DNA of 64,000 nucleotides from Gemmatimonadales bacterium UBA4456 (GCA_002390225.1 DGOW01000047.1:41920-105919), one strand, 5' to 3'; counted from the stretch's first letter, positions 26,270 to 35,747 are shown. Notes: a model not told the origin generated them from the sequence alone. Numbers and translations are program-made.

Positions 26270-27940
26270 TCAGTCGAGCGCGGGACGGCGCCGATGCCAG
26301 TCCGTTTGCTTCTGAAAGGCGTGCGCCACGTTGAGGATCTTGTCGTCCGCGAAGAGGTCGCCGAGCAGCGTCGTCGTCAGCGGCATCGTCGTAGGGTTGT
26401 CCGAGTCAGGGTTCCGAACCCCGAAGCCGTACTGGACGATCGCGGCCGGATGCCCCGTCTGGTTGGTAAGCCCCACGTGACCACCCCCCGAGACGAACAT
26501 GTCGAATCCCTCCATCGCCTCTTGCATCTCCTTCATGAGGATCAGGCGGCGGCGCTGGCTTTGCACGTAGTCCAGTGCGCGAGTGTCCCGACCCCGCCGA
26601 AAGCGACCACGGCGACGGGCTTCACGAGGTTCCAGCCCCTCGGGAACGGGTTCCGGCTCCTCGCCGTCCGGCGAAACGTGGAAATCGAAGGCCGCCGACG
26701 ACTCGACACCTAACGAGTTGGAGCTTCCTCGAGGAATTTCATTCATCTCTCGCAGTTCGATTCCCAGATCGCGTAGCTGGTCCAGGAACTCCTCCGGCGC
26801 GTCCTCATCGTACCCGATCGTGTACTCGGAGATGTCCGCGTCCGGATCGAAGTGGAACGGCGCCGTGATCGAGGCCGGATCATGCTCACTGGCTCCGTGA
26901 AGTTCGTTGAAGACCAGGGCGCAGTCCTCAATGGTCCGACACATCGGACCTGCTTTGTCCATGCTCCACGAGAGGACCATACCGCCGTACCGGCTCACTC
27001 GTCCGAAGGTCGGCCGCAACGCACTGAGTCCATTACGACGTGCCGGCGACACGATAGAGCCCTGCGTTTCCGTGCCGATCGCGAACGCGACAGCAGCCGC
27101 AGCCGTGGCAGAACCCGGACCGGCAGAAGAACCGCTGGACCCTTCTTCACGATTCCAGGGATTTCGGGTCTGCCCCCGATACCAGCGATCACCCGACGCG
27201 AACTCGCCGGTCGCCAGCTTGGCCGTGAGGATGGCCCCGGCTTCTCGCAGCCGCACGACGATGTCCGCATCCTCGTCGATGCGCTGATCTGCGAAGGCGT
27301 CAGACCCCCACGTCGTGCGCGTGCCCGTCACCGTGAAGAGGTCTTTTACACCGTAGGGGATGCCGTGGAGAGGCCCACGCCAGGTACCGTTGCGCAGGTC
27401 CATGTCAGCCTGTTGAGCCTCTTCCCGAGCACGTTCGGGGAGGACCGAAACGGCGAACATGAGCTCCGGATCGTACCGGTTCATACGCTCCAGGTAGAGC
27501 TCTGTGAGCTCGACAGAAGAGATGTGTCGATCACGAATGAGAGCCGCGAGCCGGGCCACGGGCAGCCACGCGATCTCGTCCGGATCCCCAGGGACGCGTC
27601 CCTCCCACGGAGCGATTCTGATCTCGTGGCGTTCGAATGGGTCGACGCCCTCGTCGTGCCAGCGCTGATAAAGGGAGCCCGTACCGCCCGGGTAGGCCTG
27701 ATACACCAGCGCCGGATGCTCGCCGTTGCGCAAAGGAACAGGTGGCGGGCCTTCCTGTGACTGCTGAGCGAGCGCCTCCATGAAGGAGGGCTCGTCTTGG
27801 AGTCGAGGCTCCACGGCCAACAGCGTCTCGGGGCGAACCGCTCCCGCGGCTACGGCAACCGCCGCGGCCTTCAGGAAGTCGCGCCGTTCCAGCCCTCGCA
27901 GTTCTCCCAGAACCCCCAGTTCGTCCCTCGTCGGCCCCAT
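26270..27940 (-). CDS. Tat-exported amidase-signature-family hydrolase
   Basis: A 556-residue protein with a twin-arginine leader (ERRDFLKAAAVAVAAGA, about residues 18-34) indicating folded export. The amidase triad is present: Lys in GIPYGVKDLF, the cis-Ser in GSSGSSAGPGSA, and Ser in GTETQGSIVSP. A roughly 90-residue spacer between leader and catalytic core (through YPGGTGSLYQRWHDEG) is unlike simple GatA. The start is supported by GGAGG eight bases upstream. It lies between the type III PKS operon and M20 copy 1 on the same strand. GatA of the tRNA amidotransferase is unlikely because of the export signal and the absence of gatB/gatC. Confidence 0.88.
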   Translation of the reverse strand: MGPTRDELGVLGELRGLERRDFLKAAAVAVAAGAVRPETLLAVEPRLQDEPSFMEALAQQSQEGPPPVPLRNGEHPALVYQAYPGGTGSLYQRWHDEGVDPFERHEIRIAPWEGRVPGDPDEIAWLPVARLAALIRDRHISSVELTELYLERMNRYDPELMFAVSVLPERAREEAQQADMDLRNGTWRGPLHGIPYGVKDLFTVTGTRTTWGSDAFADQRIDEDADIVVRLREAGAILTAKLATGEFASGDRWYRGQTRNPWNREEGSSGSSAGPGSATAAAAVAFAIGTETQGSIVSPARRNGLSALRPTFGRVSRYGGMVLSWSMDKAGPMCRTIEDCALVFNELHGASEHDPASITAPFHFDPDADISEYTIGYDEDAPEEFLDQLRDLGIELREMNEIPRGSSNSLGVESSAAFDFHVSPDGEEPEPVPEGLEPREARRRGRFRRGRDTRALDYVQSQRRRLILMKEMQEAMEGFDMFVSGGGHVGLTNQTGHPAAIVQYGFGVRNPDSDNPTTMPLTTTLLGDLFADDKILNVAHAFQKQTDWHRRRPALD

Positions 27941-27976
27941 CTGCAGTCCTCCAGTATGTATTCAGCCGTTGAGGAT

Positions 27977-27998
27977 GCCGGGGGGCGGCGCACCCGGC
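27977..27998 (-). terminator. Possible weak hairpin after the PKS operon
   Basis: A GCCGGG/CCCGGC inverted repeat with a 10-base loop lies in the 132-base gap between the PKS stop and the next amidase start. There is no U-tract, so it could be a weak or Rho-assisted terminator, or simply chance in GC-rich DNA. Confidence 0.25.
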
Positions 27999-28072
27999 AA
28001 GGCAGCGGAAGACGGCCGGCGGTGACCGAGACGGATGGGAAGATTCGAGACGGCCTCTCGCCTACACCCACC

Positions 28073-29182
28073 TCACGCCAGAAGCACAGCCTCAACCGCG
28101 AGCCCGGGGCCGAACGCCAGTGCCACACACGGACGTTCCGCCCCTTCGGTCCGCATCCGATCGAGAATGAAGAGAATCGTCGGCGACGACATGTTGCCGC
28201 AGGTAGCCAGCACCTCTCGGGATGTCGCCGTGTCCTCCGTAGTCAGACCCAGCGCGGTTTCGACGGCAGTAAGAATGCGTGGGCCACCCGGATGGATCGC
28301 CCAGGAGCCGACCTCCTCTCGGGACAGACCCTGTTCGGCGAGCCAGCCATCAAGCCATCCCGCGAGCCGCTCTTCGATCAGCTCGGGAACCCGCGCGGAC
28401 AGGGTCATGCGAAAGCCGTGATCTCCAATGCGCCATGTCATGGCCTCCGCCGAGTCCGCCATGAGAAGGGTGCCGGTTCCGATGACTCGCCATGGCTGCC
28501 CTGCCTCCGACGGCCCACTCGCAGGCGCTCCGACTCGTCCAACTACAGCCGCAGCGCCATCGGCGAAGAGAGAGTTGGCGACGAGCATGTCCAGGTCCCA
28601 TCCGTAGGCGAAGTGCAGGCTGCACAGCTCGACCGCGCACACGAGAGGGACCACCCCCGGATCCTGCAGTGCGTACCCTCGAGCTACCCGGAGCCCGTTG
28701 AGCGCTCCGTGACAGCCCATGAAGCCCACGTGGGTGCGCTCGGTATCTGCTCCAAGCCCCAGCGACTCGATGAGTGCGCTGTCGACACCAGGTGATACGA
28801 ATCCAGTACAGGAGACGCTAATGAGGTGCGTGACCTCTGACGGGTCGACGGCTCCAGCCTGCAGGGCCGACCGAGCAGCACGGATTGCGAGGTCCGGGGC
28901 GTGTTCCGCATAAGCCGCCATCCGCTCCGACGTCGTCGGGCCGAAATCCTGATCATCTGCGGCCGCCGCGTAGAAGGGCTGTCTCGCACGGAGGGGCCCG
29001 TCCGACGACTGGAACAGCACGCTGTGGCGCGTGCGGATTCGTGAGCGCCGATAGAGCGCCTTCAGGGTCCGCGCACGTCGATCCCCAATCCCACAGAACG
29101 TAGTATGGAGGTCGACCGCATCGGCCTGAGCCATCGAATGAGGCGGCAGCGCAGTGCCCATTCCGTGAAGGATGAACGGCAT
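28073..29182 (-). CDS. Type III polyketide synthase (chalcone/alkylpyrone synthase family)
   Basis: A 369-residue homodimer-type condensing enzyme that extends an acyl-CoA starter with malonyl-CoA. The Cys-His-Asn triad is intact: Cys125 in ISVSCTGFVSPGVD, His297 in AIHPGGPRIL, Asn330 in TCGNMSSPT. The segment VGFMGCHGALNGLR lines the pocket and the C-terminal GFGPG loop appears as AFGPGLAVE. The start at 29182 shares a base with the upstream FAD gene stop (TGATG). Upstream neighbours are an FAD oxidoreductase and a SAM methyltransferase, the set that makes methylated, oxidised alkylresorcinol or alkylpyrone lipids in other bacteria. The product here is inferred only by that analogy. Confidence 0.93.
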   Translation of the reverse strand: MPFILHGMGTALPPHSMAQADAVDLHTTFCGIGDRRARTLKALYRRSRIRTRHSVLFQSSDGPLRARQPFYAAAADDQDFGPTTSERMAAYAEHAPDLAIRAARSALQAGAVDPSEVTHLISVSCTGFVSPGVDSALIESLGLGADTERTHVGFMGCHGALNGLRVARGYALQDPGVVPLVCAVELCSLHFAYGWDLDMLVANSLFADGAAAVVGRVGAPASGPSEAGQPWRVIGTGTLLMADSAEAMTWRIGDHGFRMTLSARVPELIEERLAGWLDGWLAEQGLSREEVGSWAIHPGGPRILTAVETALGLTTEDTATSREVLATCGNMSSPTILFILDRMRTEGAERPCVALAFGPGLAVEAVLLA

Positions 29183-30327
29183 CAGGAGACCCCGACTGCA
29201 GCGCTCATGGCGCGGTGGGTCCGGCTGGTGGATCGGACAAACGGAGACGCGAGAAGGGGGGCATGCGCGGTTAGCGCGATCGCGAGGCGGACCAGAGTCC
29301 GGCTCCTGAGCCCACGGGCCAGTAGCCGGCATGTGCGCCGGCTCCGCCCGATGCTCCGATCGTATTCCCGCGTCCACGAACCGATTAATTCGTCATCCCA
29401 GCGCGCGACGCCTGCTTCCACGAACGGGGTGACCCGAACAGCCCCCTCGAGCGCCCACGCCATCCCCTCACCGGTGAACGGCTCGACGTATCCAGCGGCG
29501 TCGCCGATCCGGAAGACACGTGATGACGCAAGTTCGCGGGGAGACCAGGTCAGCGGGGGCGTACCCTTCCAGGGCTCTTCCGGCGGGGCAGACGCGGCGG
29601 CCACACCGGCATCGCTGAGCAGCCGACGGACCGCGCCATCGAGGCCCCACTCGGCTACTGCGTGGGGGGTGAGGGCGGCGGCGACGTTGACAGTGCCGTC
29701 CTCTACTCGGACAAATCCGACGTATCCGTGAGCGCCGACGACCATGCGCAAGATTCCCGGCGCGAGCGTGAAGGCCTCCAACGGAAACACCGCCCCCGCG
29801 CCAATAAGAGAATCAGGTTCGGTCCGACTCGATCGTGCCTCGCCAAACGGCTGCACTGTATCAGCAAGCCCGGCGGCATCGACGACCACACCCGCGCGAA
29901 TCAGCCCGAGTCCGGTGTCCAGCTCGACTCCATCATCATTCACCGACGCGATCCGCCCCCGGCACCCATCGAAAAACGTCGCCCCTGCATCCTGCGCTGC
30001 ACTCACGATGGTGTGGTCGAGCGCCTGCCTCGAAACGGCCAGATTGCCTCCGAGTCGGATCGTGGAGTGCCCGCGATCTCCCCGTAGCTCCATGCGATAG
30101 AGGGAGTGTCCACCAAGAGCGCGGACACGAGCTCCCAGCCCCTCCGCCTCGAGGGTCGCGAGTGCCCCGGGTCCGACGCACGCACCACATACCTTCCGCC
30201 GTGGGAAACGGGCCCGGTCCAGCAAGACGACGTCGCAGCCCGCCCGAGCCAAACGCAGTGCAGCGAGGCTGCCGGCAGAGCCGGCACCGACGACGACCAC
30301 ATCACACGAAGAGGGAAGAACACTCAT
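29182..30327 (-). CDS. FAD-dependent oxidoreductase (geranylgeranyl reductase/PHBH-like)
   Basis: A 381-residue flavoprotein with an N-terminal dinucleotide fold (VVVVGAGSAGSLAALRLARAG), the family signature FPRRKVCGACVGPGAL, and the second FAD motif RVFRIGDAAGYVEPFTGEGM. Its start at 30327 overlaps the methyltransferase stop (ATGA), so the thirteen extra upstream codons were dropped. Related enzymes either hydroxylate aromatics or reduce prenyl double bonds. Beside a type III PKS, hydroxylation or oxidation of the phenolic product is the simplest inference, as with SrsC-type enzymes. Confidence 0.88.
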   Translation of the reverse strand: MSVLPSSCDVVVVGAGSAGSLAALRLARAGCDVVLLDRARFPRRKVCGACVGPGALATLEAEGLGARVRALGGHSLYRMELRGDRGHSTIRLGGNLAVSRQALDHTIVSAAQDAGATFFDGCRGRIASVNDDGVELDTGLGLIRAGVVVDAAGLADTVQPFGEARSSRTEPDSLIGAGAVFPLEAFTLAPGILRMVVGAHGYVGFVRVEDGTVNVAAALTPHAVAEWGLDGAVRRLLSDAGVAAASAPPEEPWKGTPPLTWSPRELASSRVFRIGDAAGYVEPFTGEGMAWALEGAVRVTPFVEAGVARWDDELIGSWTREYDRSIGRSRRTCRLLARGLRSRTLVRLAIALTAHAPLLASPFVRSTSRTHRAMSAAVGVS

Positions 30328-31043
30328 GTGGAGGGACGCCACCGAAGCACGAACCGTTGAGGCCACACGGCTTTGATGTTCGCGGTGGGCAGCTCAGCAC
30401 GTTCGGCGAGTCCACGGACCTCATCGAGCGTGAATGCAGCTCGAACTGATCGAAGACCGTCAATTCGCGCGACGTCGGACCGAGTGAGCGTGTGGAGGCC
30501 GACCCAGGCCAAGACGTAGCCCAGCCGGGTCCGACGTAGATCCTGAACGATCAGGACATCACGCGCACTCCTGGCCATGCGCCGCAGCAGGGTACACGCC
30601 TCTTCCGCGCTGAGATGATGCAGGAAGAGATTCGTCGTCACCACATCCGCCTCGGTAGACAGGTCATCAGTCAGCACGTTCATTTGCAGGGTGCGCACAC
30701 GACCACCACTGGCCATATCCGCGCGCTCGAGAGCGACCCCACTCAGGTCACAGCCAACAAGCTCCACTGGCACGCGCTTCCTGTCGGCGATCCGTGCGAC
30801 CGCGATGAGCATGTCCGCTCCTCCGCACGCGACGTCGAGAACACGCACGGCCCGTCCAGTGGACCGGTGAACTCGCGCCACCTCATGCCATAGCCTGGGC
30901 ACTGCGTAAGATACCCGATTGATACGCGACAGGGCGATCAGAGCTCGTTGGTGACGCTCCGGCTCGAGGCCGGGATCATCCATGAGTTCAGCCTGGCGAT
31001 GCCGAATCGAGAGATCCGGCACCACCAGGCTGCTCATCGTCAT
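30324..31043 (-). CDS. Class I SAM-dependent methyltransferase of the PKS operon
   Basis: A 239-residue Rossmann methyltransferase with motif I VRVLDVACGGADML (about residue 66), the acidic ribose-binding residue in LVGCDLSG, and the post-motif TTNLFLHHLSAEEA. A start two codons further in (MSSLVVPDL) is equally possible. It begins 25 bases after the M20 copy 2 stop and overlaps the FAD oxidoreductase. A likely substrate is the polyketide phenol, by analogy with the methyltransferase in alkylresorcinol operons; quinone methylation is an alternative. Confidence 0.85.
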   Translation of the reverse strand: MTMSSLVVPDLSIRHRQAELMDDPGLEPERHQRALIALSRINRVSYAVPRLWHEVARVHRSTGRAVRVLDVACGGADMLIAVARIADRKRVPVELVGCDLSGVALERADMASGGRVRTLQMNVLTDDLSTEADVVTTNLFLHHLSAEEACTLLRRMARSARDVLIVQDLRRTRLGYVLAWVGLHTLTRSDVARIDGLRSVRAAFTLDEVRGLAERAELPTANIKAVWPQRFVLRWRPST

Positions 31044-31068
31044 GAGGGCTACCCTCAGCCCCCGAAGC

Positions 31069-32724
31069 TCAGCTCCCTCCAGGCCTCACCGGCCCGGCAT
31101 CCTGACCGGCGTCTTCGCTGACCGGGCGGGTACGAACGGTCGGGTACTCGATGCCCAGCTGCTCGAGATACGTGTCGTACTCGTCAGGGTTGTAGTAGAA
31201 CGGGCGCATCCGCTCACGCCACTGACCCATGATATCCTCGTTCAGCCAGATCGCTGGCTGATCGGTCTCGGTGATGAACGGTGTGTACGTAGTCTCGGCC
31301 GTCTGCACGTCGTTGAAGTAGTCCCACGCCGCGTCGACCGTCTCTCCATCCAGGAAGAGATCAAGGAGCGTCAGTGCCTGAGCTTTCGCACCGGCAAGTG
31401 ATCCCTTGTGCGCGATCGGCGTCGCCATCGCAATGCCATTCGCCCAGTTGTGACCCGGGCCACCAGGCATGTTTGCCGGGAAGCGCATCGTGACGGTCGG
31501 CATGTTCCACGAGATGTCCCCGATATCATCGGATCCTCCGCCTAGCGAACGGGACAGGTCGACGGGACCACCCAGTTCACTGACCTCGGTCGGAAGGCCT
31601 CGCTCATCCTGACCCATTTCTCGCTGGAGTGCGTTCGCTAGCGTGATATCGGCGTCCGACCAATCCGGCATCCCGACCCGCTGGATGTTCGAGTGCGTCA
31701 CCTCGGCGACAGGCTTGCTGAAGTGCCGGCTCCACGCCGACCCGACCGTCATCACGGTGTCGACCTGTGTCCCGGTCATCAGCGCGGCGCCCTCGGCCAT
31801 GAGCTTCGCGGCATCGTACGACTCCATCACGAGGTCGTAGTTGATCTCACGAAAGAAGTACCAGATGGTCGACGTCTGCGGCACCACGTTCGGCTGATCA
31901 CCACCGTCTACGATGATGTAGTGCGAGCGTTCAGCTGGCCGCAGGTGCTCACGCTTGAACTCCCACGCCTGCGCCATGAGCATGACGGCGTCGAGCGCCG
32001 AGCGGCCACGCCACGGGGATCCCGCCGAGTGAGCCGTCTCTCCGGTGAAACGGAATTGCGCGGAGACGAGCGCGTTTCCACCCGCCTGACCCCACGTGGT
32101 GTTGAAGCCCGACGACACGTGAGTGAACAAGTTCACGTCGACACCGTCGAAGGTCCCCTCGCGCACGAAGAACGCCTTGGAACCGAGCTGCTCCTCGGCC
32201 ACGCCAGGCCAGATCAGGAGCGAGCCATCAATGTCCTCGCGCTCCATGAGCTCCTTCACGTTGAGCGCGGCAACGATGTTGACTGCCTGACCCGAGTTAT
32301 GACCTTCACCGTGCCCGGGAGCCATGGAGAGGATCGGGTCACGGTATCCGACTCCGGGCTTCTGGTTCGACTGGGGAATCCCGTCGACATCAGAACCTAG
32401 AGCGATCATCGGAGAGCCGGAGCCGTTCGACCAGCGCGCCGTCCATGCACTCGGCATGCCGGCAACCCCGAGCTCGATCTCGAAGCCGGCGTCCTCGAGT
32501 ATGCCGGTCAGATAACGCTGGGTTTCGAACTCCTGGAAACCTAGCTCACCGAAGCTGAAGAGCATGTCCACGATTTCCTGGACCATCTTCGCGTCGTCCT
32601 GGACCATCTCCAGGACTTCATCCTTCAGGTCGTCCAGGCGTGAGTCAGCCTGAGCGGAAAGGGCGGCTGGCAGGAGAAGTGCGGCGGCGGCCAGGCCGAG
32701 CGCACGGGGAACGACAAGACGCAT
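31069..32724 (-). CDS. Exported M20-family amidohydrolase (AbgB-like), copy 2
   Basis: A 551-residue paralogue of the 24513-26195 protein, near-identical over long stretches (ETQRYLTG, MPSAWTARWS, SDVDGIPQSNQKPGV, HSAGSPWRGRSALDA, SRSLGGGSDDIGDISWNMP). The start at 32724 (MRLVVPRALG) gives a signal peptide ending LSA|QAD. The earlier in-frame region has no export signal and is rejected. The catalytic motifs match copy 1, so both should be active hydrolases of an N-acyl or aminobenzoyl-type amide. It lies upstream of the methyltransferase-FAD-PKS genes with only a 25-base gap and may share their transcript. Confidence 0.88.
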   Translation of the reverse strand: MRLVVPRALGLAAAALLLPAALSAQADSRLDDLKDEVLEMVQDDAKMVQEIVDMLFSFGELGFQEFETQRYLTGILEDAGFEIELGVAGMPSAWTARWSNGSGSPMIALGSDVDGIPQSNQKPGVGYRDPILSMAPGHGEGHNSGQAVNIVAALNVKELMEREDIDGSLLIWPGVAEEQLGSKAFFVREGTFDGVDVNLFTHVSSGFNTTWGQAGGNALVSAQFRFTGETAHSAGSPWRGRSALDAVMLMAQAWEFKREHLRPAERSHYIIVDGGDQPNVVPQTSTIWYFFREINYDLVMESYDAAKLMAEGAALMTGTQVDTVMTVGSAWSRHFSKPVAEVTHSNIQRVGMPDWSDADITLANALQREMGQDERGLPTEVSELGGPVDLSRSLGGGSDDIGDISWNMPTVTMRFPANMPGGPGHNWANGIAMATPIAHKGSLAGAKAQALTLLDLFLDGETVDAAWDYFNDVQTAETTYTPFITETDQPAIWLNEDIMGQWRERMRPFYYNPDEYDTYLEQLGIEYPTVRTRPVSEDAGQDAGPVRPGGS

Positions 32725-32797
32725 GCGGGGACTCCGGGTGGGGTAACGTATTCCGGCAGATTGGCCGGCCCGGGAGGACAGGGCAAGTCGGACCGGG

Positions 32798-35590
32798 CTA
32801 CCCTTCGATTCGTCGCCCTCGCTCAGCCCAGCTCTCGCCCTCGGTGATCCACTCGACGGCGGGCTCACCCTTGAGGTAGTGGCCGAACCATTCGAGGATG
32901 CGCCGGTGGTAGTCTACCTGCTGAGTCTCTTCACTCAGGCTGTGGTCTGCACCCGGATAGACGAGCAGCAAGACTTCCTTCCCTGCGCGTCGAGCATAGT
33001 TGTAGAACTCGAGCCCCTGATAGAAATCGACGACACCGTCCGCGTCCCCGTGCATGAGCAGCATCGGGGTGTCGAGATCCGTGATGAAGTTCGCCGGTGA
33101 ACTCTCGAGATGCCCCTCGAGATCGTCCCAATACGGGGCGGCCATACGGGCCTGACCTGTTTCCCAGTGTCCGGTCTCGGGAAGCCCTCCATTCCAGTGC
33201 ACCGAACCCATGAAGCTCATGAAGTTGGTGATCGCCGCCCCCGCGACCGAGGCGGCAAAACGATCAGTACGGGTCGGGAGATACGAAGCCTGATAGCCAC
33301 CCCAGGAGTGGCCGATCAAACCCATGGCGTCCGGATTCACGTGGCCGGTTACCACGGCGGCATCAAGCGCATGCTCCACGGCATCGAGCGCAGATGGCCC
33401 CGGCCGACCCGGCTCATACACGATGTCCGGCATCAGCACGAAGTAACCCCCCTGTGACCACGCCTGCTGGTTGTAGTACTGCCGCTCACTGGGGACGCTG
33501 TACAGATGCAGGTTGTCACTGAGCCGTTCATACTGGTACAGGATCAGCGGGTACGTCTGGCCCTCCTCGAAGTCCGCAGGATACACCAGAATCGCCTGCA
33601 AATCGTGTCCTGCCTCGGTGGTGTACTCGAGCAGTTCACTGTGACCCCAGGAAAACTCCGACTGGGCTGTGTTGGTTTGGGTACGCTGGGTAGCACCATC
33701 GAGTTCTCCATTCGCTACAAAGACATCCGGAGAGTCATCCCAGCGCTCGGCACGGAACGCAACCCGATCGGCGTCCGCGGCCTTCGTCAGACCGCCGACC
33801 CGAGCATCCCGCCGCATTGACCACTGCTCACGCCCGCGCTGATCGATGCCGGCATAGCCTGAGGCCTTGGTGCGGAGATGTCGAACGGACAGGACCAGGT
33901 CCTCGTCGGAGCGGAGAAGTACAGGGCCGACTCGCGGCTGTGCCGGATCGAGACCGACGAGCCTGAAGCGTTCATTCGATCGCGCTCCCTCGGTCAGACG
34001 GACGGCCTCACCGTCCCGTACATCGACACGCCACACATCGTGACGGTCATACAGGTAGGCGGCATGACCGTCCTCGCTCCAGGCGCCCAGGCCCCACGGA
34101 GGTCTGGGCCCGGGGTAGTCATAGTCGGCTAGGGAGCGCGTGAAGCTCATGCCCTCAGCCAACTCGACCACCTCGAGTGACCCCAGGTCCACCGCCCGCC
34201 ACCGATCGGCATGATAGAGCAGCAGCTGGTCCAGATCTTCGTGTGACTGAGCGCCGAACTCCGCGCCTTCAAGGATGAGTGCGCGCTCCCCCGTTGCTGG
34301 GTCGACCCGATACCAGTCGGCTGTCCGAGCCCCGAAGCGCCGCTCGAACAGATATGCCTCGTAATCGGGCACGATGCCCCACGAGCCACCGGCGACCATC
34401 CTGACCGGTTCGTCGAGCTCGTCACCCAGGACGATGAAGGCGTCTCGTGACAGGTGCCATGCCGAGAGCAGCGTCTGACGCGCGATACGCCCTGCACCGT
34501 ACTCCTGCGCCCGCAGGATCTGATCATCGTCCCAGTGCCAGACCTGCACATCGGCCGGGCCGACGGACTCCACGTCGTTCGAACCGTCAGCCTCGTCAGG
34601 GTCGCCGCCGGAGGGAGTATCCGACTCGCTCCTGCTCGATTCTTCTTCGGCTGACCCCACCGCAGGCTCCCACGGTCGGACCCCCAGGAACACTGTCTGG
34701 CCATCATCTGAGAACGTCACACCGGCGTACTCGGTCAAACGCATATTCAAGCCGAGTTCGGCACGGCCGAGCGCACTCAGAACCTGTGGCTCGTCGTCCG
34801 ACGACACGTCGGTCCAGATCAGGACGTCATGCGTCGGCTCCTCCCGAGACTCCTCCTCCACGGACCGCAGTACGGCCAGTTGCTCCGATTGGTCATGCCA
34901 GGTCAGAGCCCGGTACTCGGCGTCCCCTGACTCGATCGTGCGGAGGGTGCCCAACTCCGGGTCGAAGACAACGACGCCGTTCGCAGAGCCCCATGCGGTG
35001 CGGAGCGTTGCAGCGAGGTGGCGGCCTCCGTCCTGCCATACGAATTCGGCCACGTTCCCGATCAGCGTCTGTGCGCCAGTCGCAGGGTTCATGACGATGA
35101 GGTCCGCACCCACGGTATCGGCGGCAGGCGCACCCAGCGCGGCCAGCCACTGGCCGTCATCCCGCAATGAAACGCTACGGACCTCGAACAGCACCGAGTC
35201 CTGCATCGTCTGGAGGTCGACCAGCCCCAGTCGATCCTCGATCCGCTGTTCGGATGCTTCGGCTTCCTCCGCCGAAACCCCCTTCCGGTATACGAGCCAA
35301 CGCCCGTCATCGCTGAACTCGGGTGCGCGTCCGTGGGTCAGGACCAGCGGGCCGCTCTCACCGTCGGTCCGATGAAGCTGAAGCTCAGCGTCCCCGTCCA
35401 CGCGAGAGACCGACACGACGAGCCACGCGCCCGCCGGGTCCAACTGAAACGCTCCCAAACGCTCCCACTGACCATAGTCCTGGGCTGTAAGGGCAGGCTG
35501 CTGAGCAGCAGAGGGGGCCGCCCCCAACAGTGCTAAGCACGCCATCCAACACCCTGCAACGACCACTCGTCTCGTGACGTCCCATCCCAT
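32798..35590 (-). CDS. Exported S9-family (prolyl oligopeptidase-like) peptidase
   Basis: A 930-residue protein with signal peptide (VVVAGCWMACLALLGA, cleavage about SAA|QQP) starting at the ATG at 35590. The first two thirds form a beta-propeller with many WD/Tol-like repeats (LVLTHGRAPEFSDDGRWLVY). The C-terminal alpha/beta hydrolase carries the nucleophile in GHSWGGYQ, the Asp in MHGDADGVVDF and the His in YPGADHSLS. Such enzymes cleave short peptides, often after proline. A low-complexity acidic/serine insert sits near the middle (SAEEESSRSESDTPSGGD). It is the first gene of the minus-strand island that includes the M20 and PKS genes. Confidence 0.9.
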   Translation of the reverse strand: MGWDVTRRVVVAGCWMACLALLGAAPSAAQQPALTAQDYGQWERLGAFQLDPAGAWLVVSVSRVDGDAELQLHRTDGESGPLVLTHGRAPEFSDDGRWLVYRKGVSAEEAEASEQRIEDRLGLVDLQTMQDSVLFEVRSVSLRDDGQWLAALGAPAADTVGADLIVMNPATGAQTLIGNVAEFVWQDGGRHLAATLRTAWGSANGVVVFDPELGTLRTIESGDAEYRALTWHDQSEQLAVLRSVEEESREEPTHDVLIWTDVSSDDEPQVLSALGRAELGLNMRLTEYAGVTFSDDGQTVFLGVRPWEPAVGSAEEESSRSESDTPSGGDPDEADGSNDVESVGPADVQVWHWDDDQILRAQEYGAGRIARQTLLSAWHLSRDAFIVLGDELDEPVRMVAGGSWGIVPDYEAYLFERRFGARTADWYRVDPATGERALILEGAEFGAQSHEDLDQLLLYHADRWRAVDLGSLEVVELAEGMSFTRSLADYDYPGPRPPWGLGAWSEDGHAAYLYDRHDVWRVDVRDGEAVRLTEGARSNERFRLVGLDPAQPRVGPVLLRSDEDLVLSVRHLRTKASGYAGIDQRGREQWSMRRDARVGGLTKAADADRVAFRAERWDDSPDVFVANGELDGATQRTQTNTAQSEFSWGHSELLEYTTEAGHDLQAILVYPADFEEGQTYPLILYQYERLSDNLHLYSVPSERQYYNQQAWSQGGYFVLMPDIVYEPGRPGPSALDAVEHALDAAVVTGHVNPDAMGLIGHSWGGYQASYLPTRTDRFAASVAGAAITNFMSFMGSVHWNGGLPETGHWETGQARMAAPYWDDLEGHLESSPANFITDLDTPMLLMHGDADGVVDFYQGLEFYNYARRAGKEVLLLVYPGADHSLSEETQQVDYHRRILEWFGHYLKGEPAVEWITEGESWAERGRRIEG

Positions 35591-35747
35591 CGGACTCTCC
35601 CTCAAACGCAGACCTTCTGTCTTTCGGCCGACATCCGACCATGAGCTCGCAACGTCGTGATGACCGTAGCGGAGAGCAACACTGTTTGCCCCGCACACCG
35701 GTCCTCGGCCATCTTCGCGGTCTTCAGCGTCCACCCCAGGAGTCTCC

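Noticed and set aside
26270..27940. GatA subunit of the tRNA amidotransferase
   Set aside because: The Tat leader, long N-terminal spacer and absence of gatB/gatC argue for an exported amidase.
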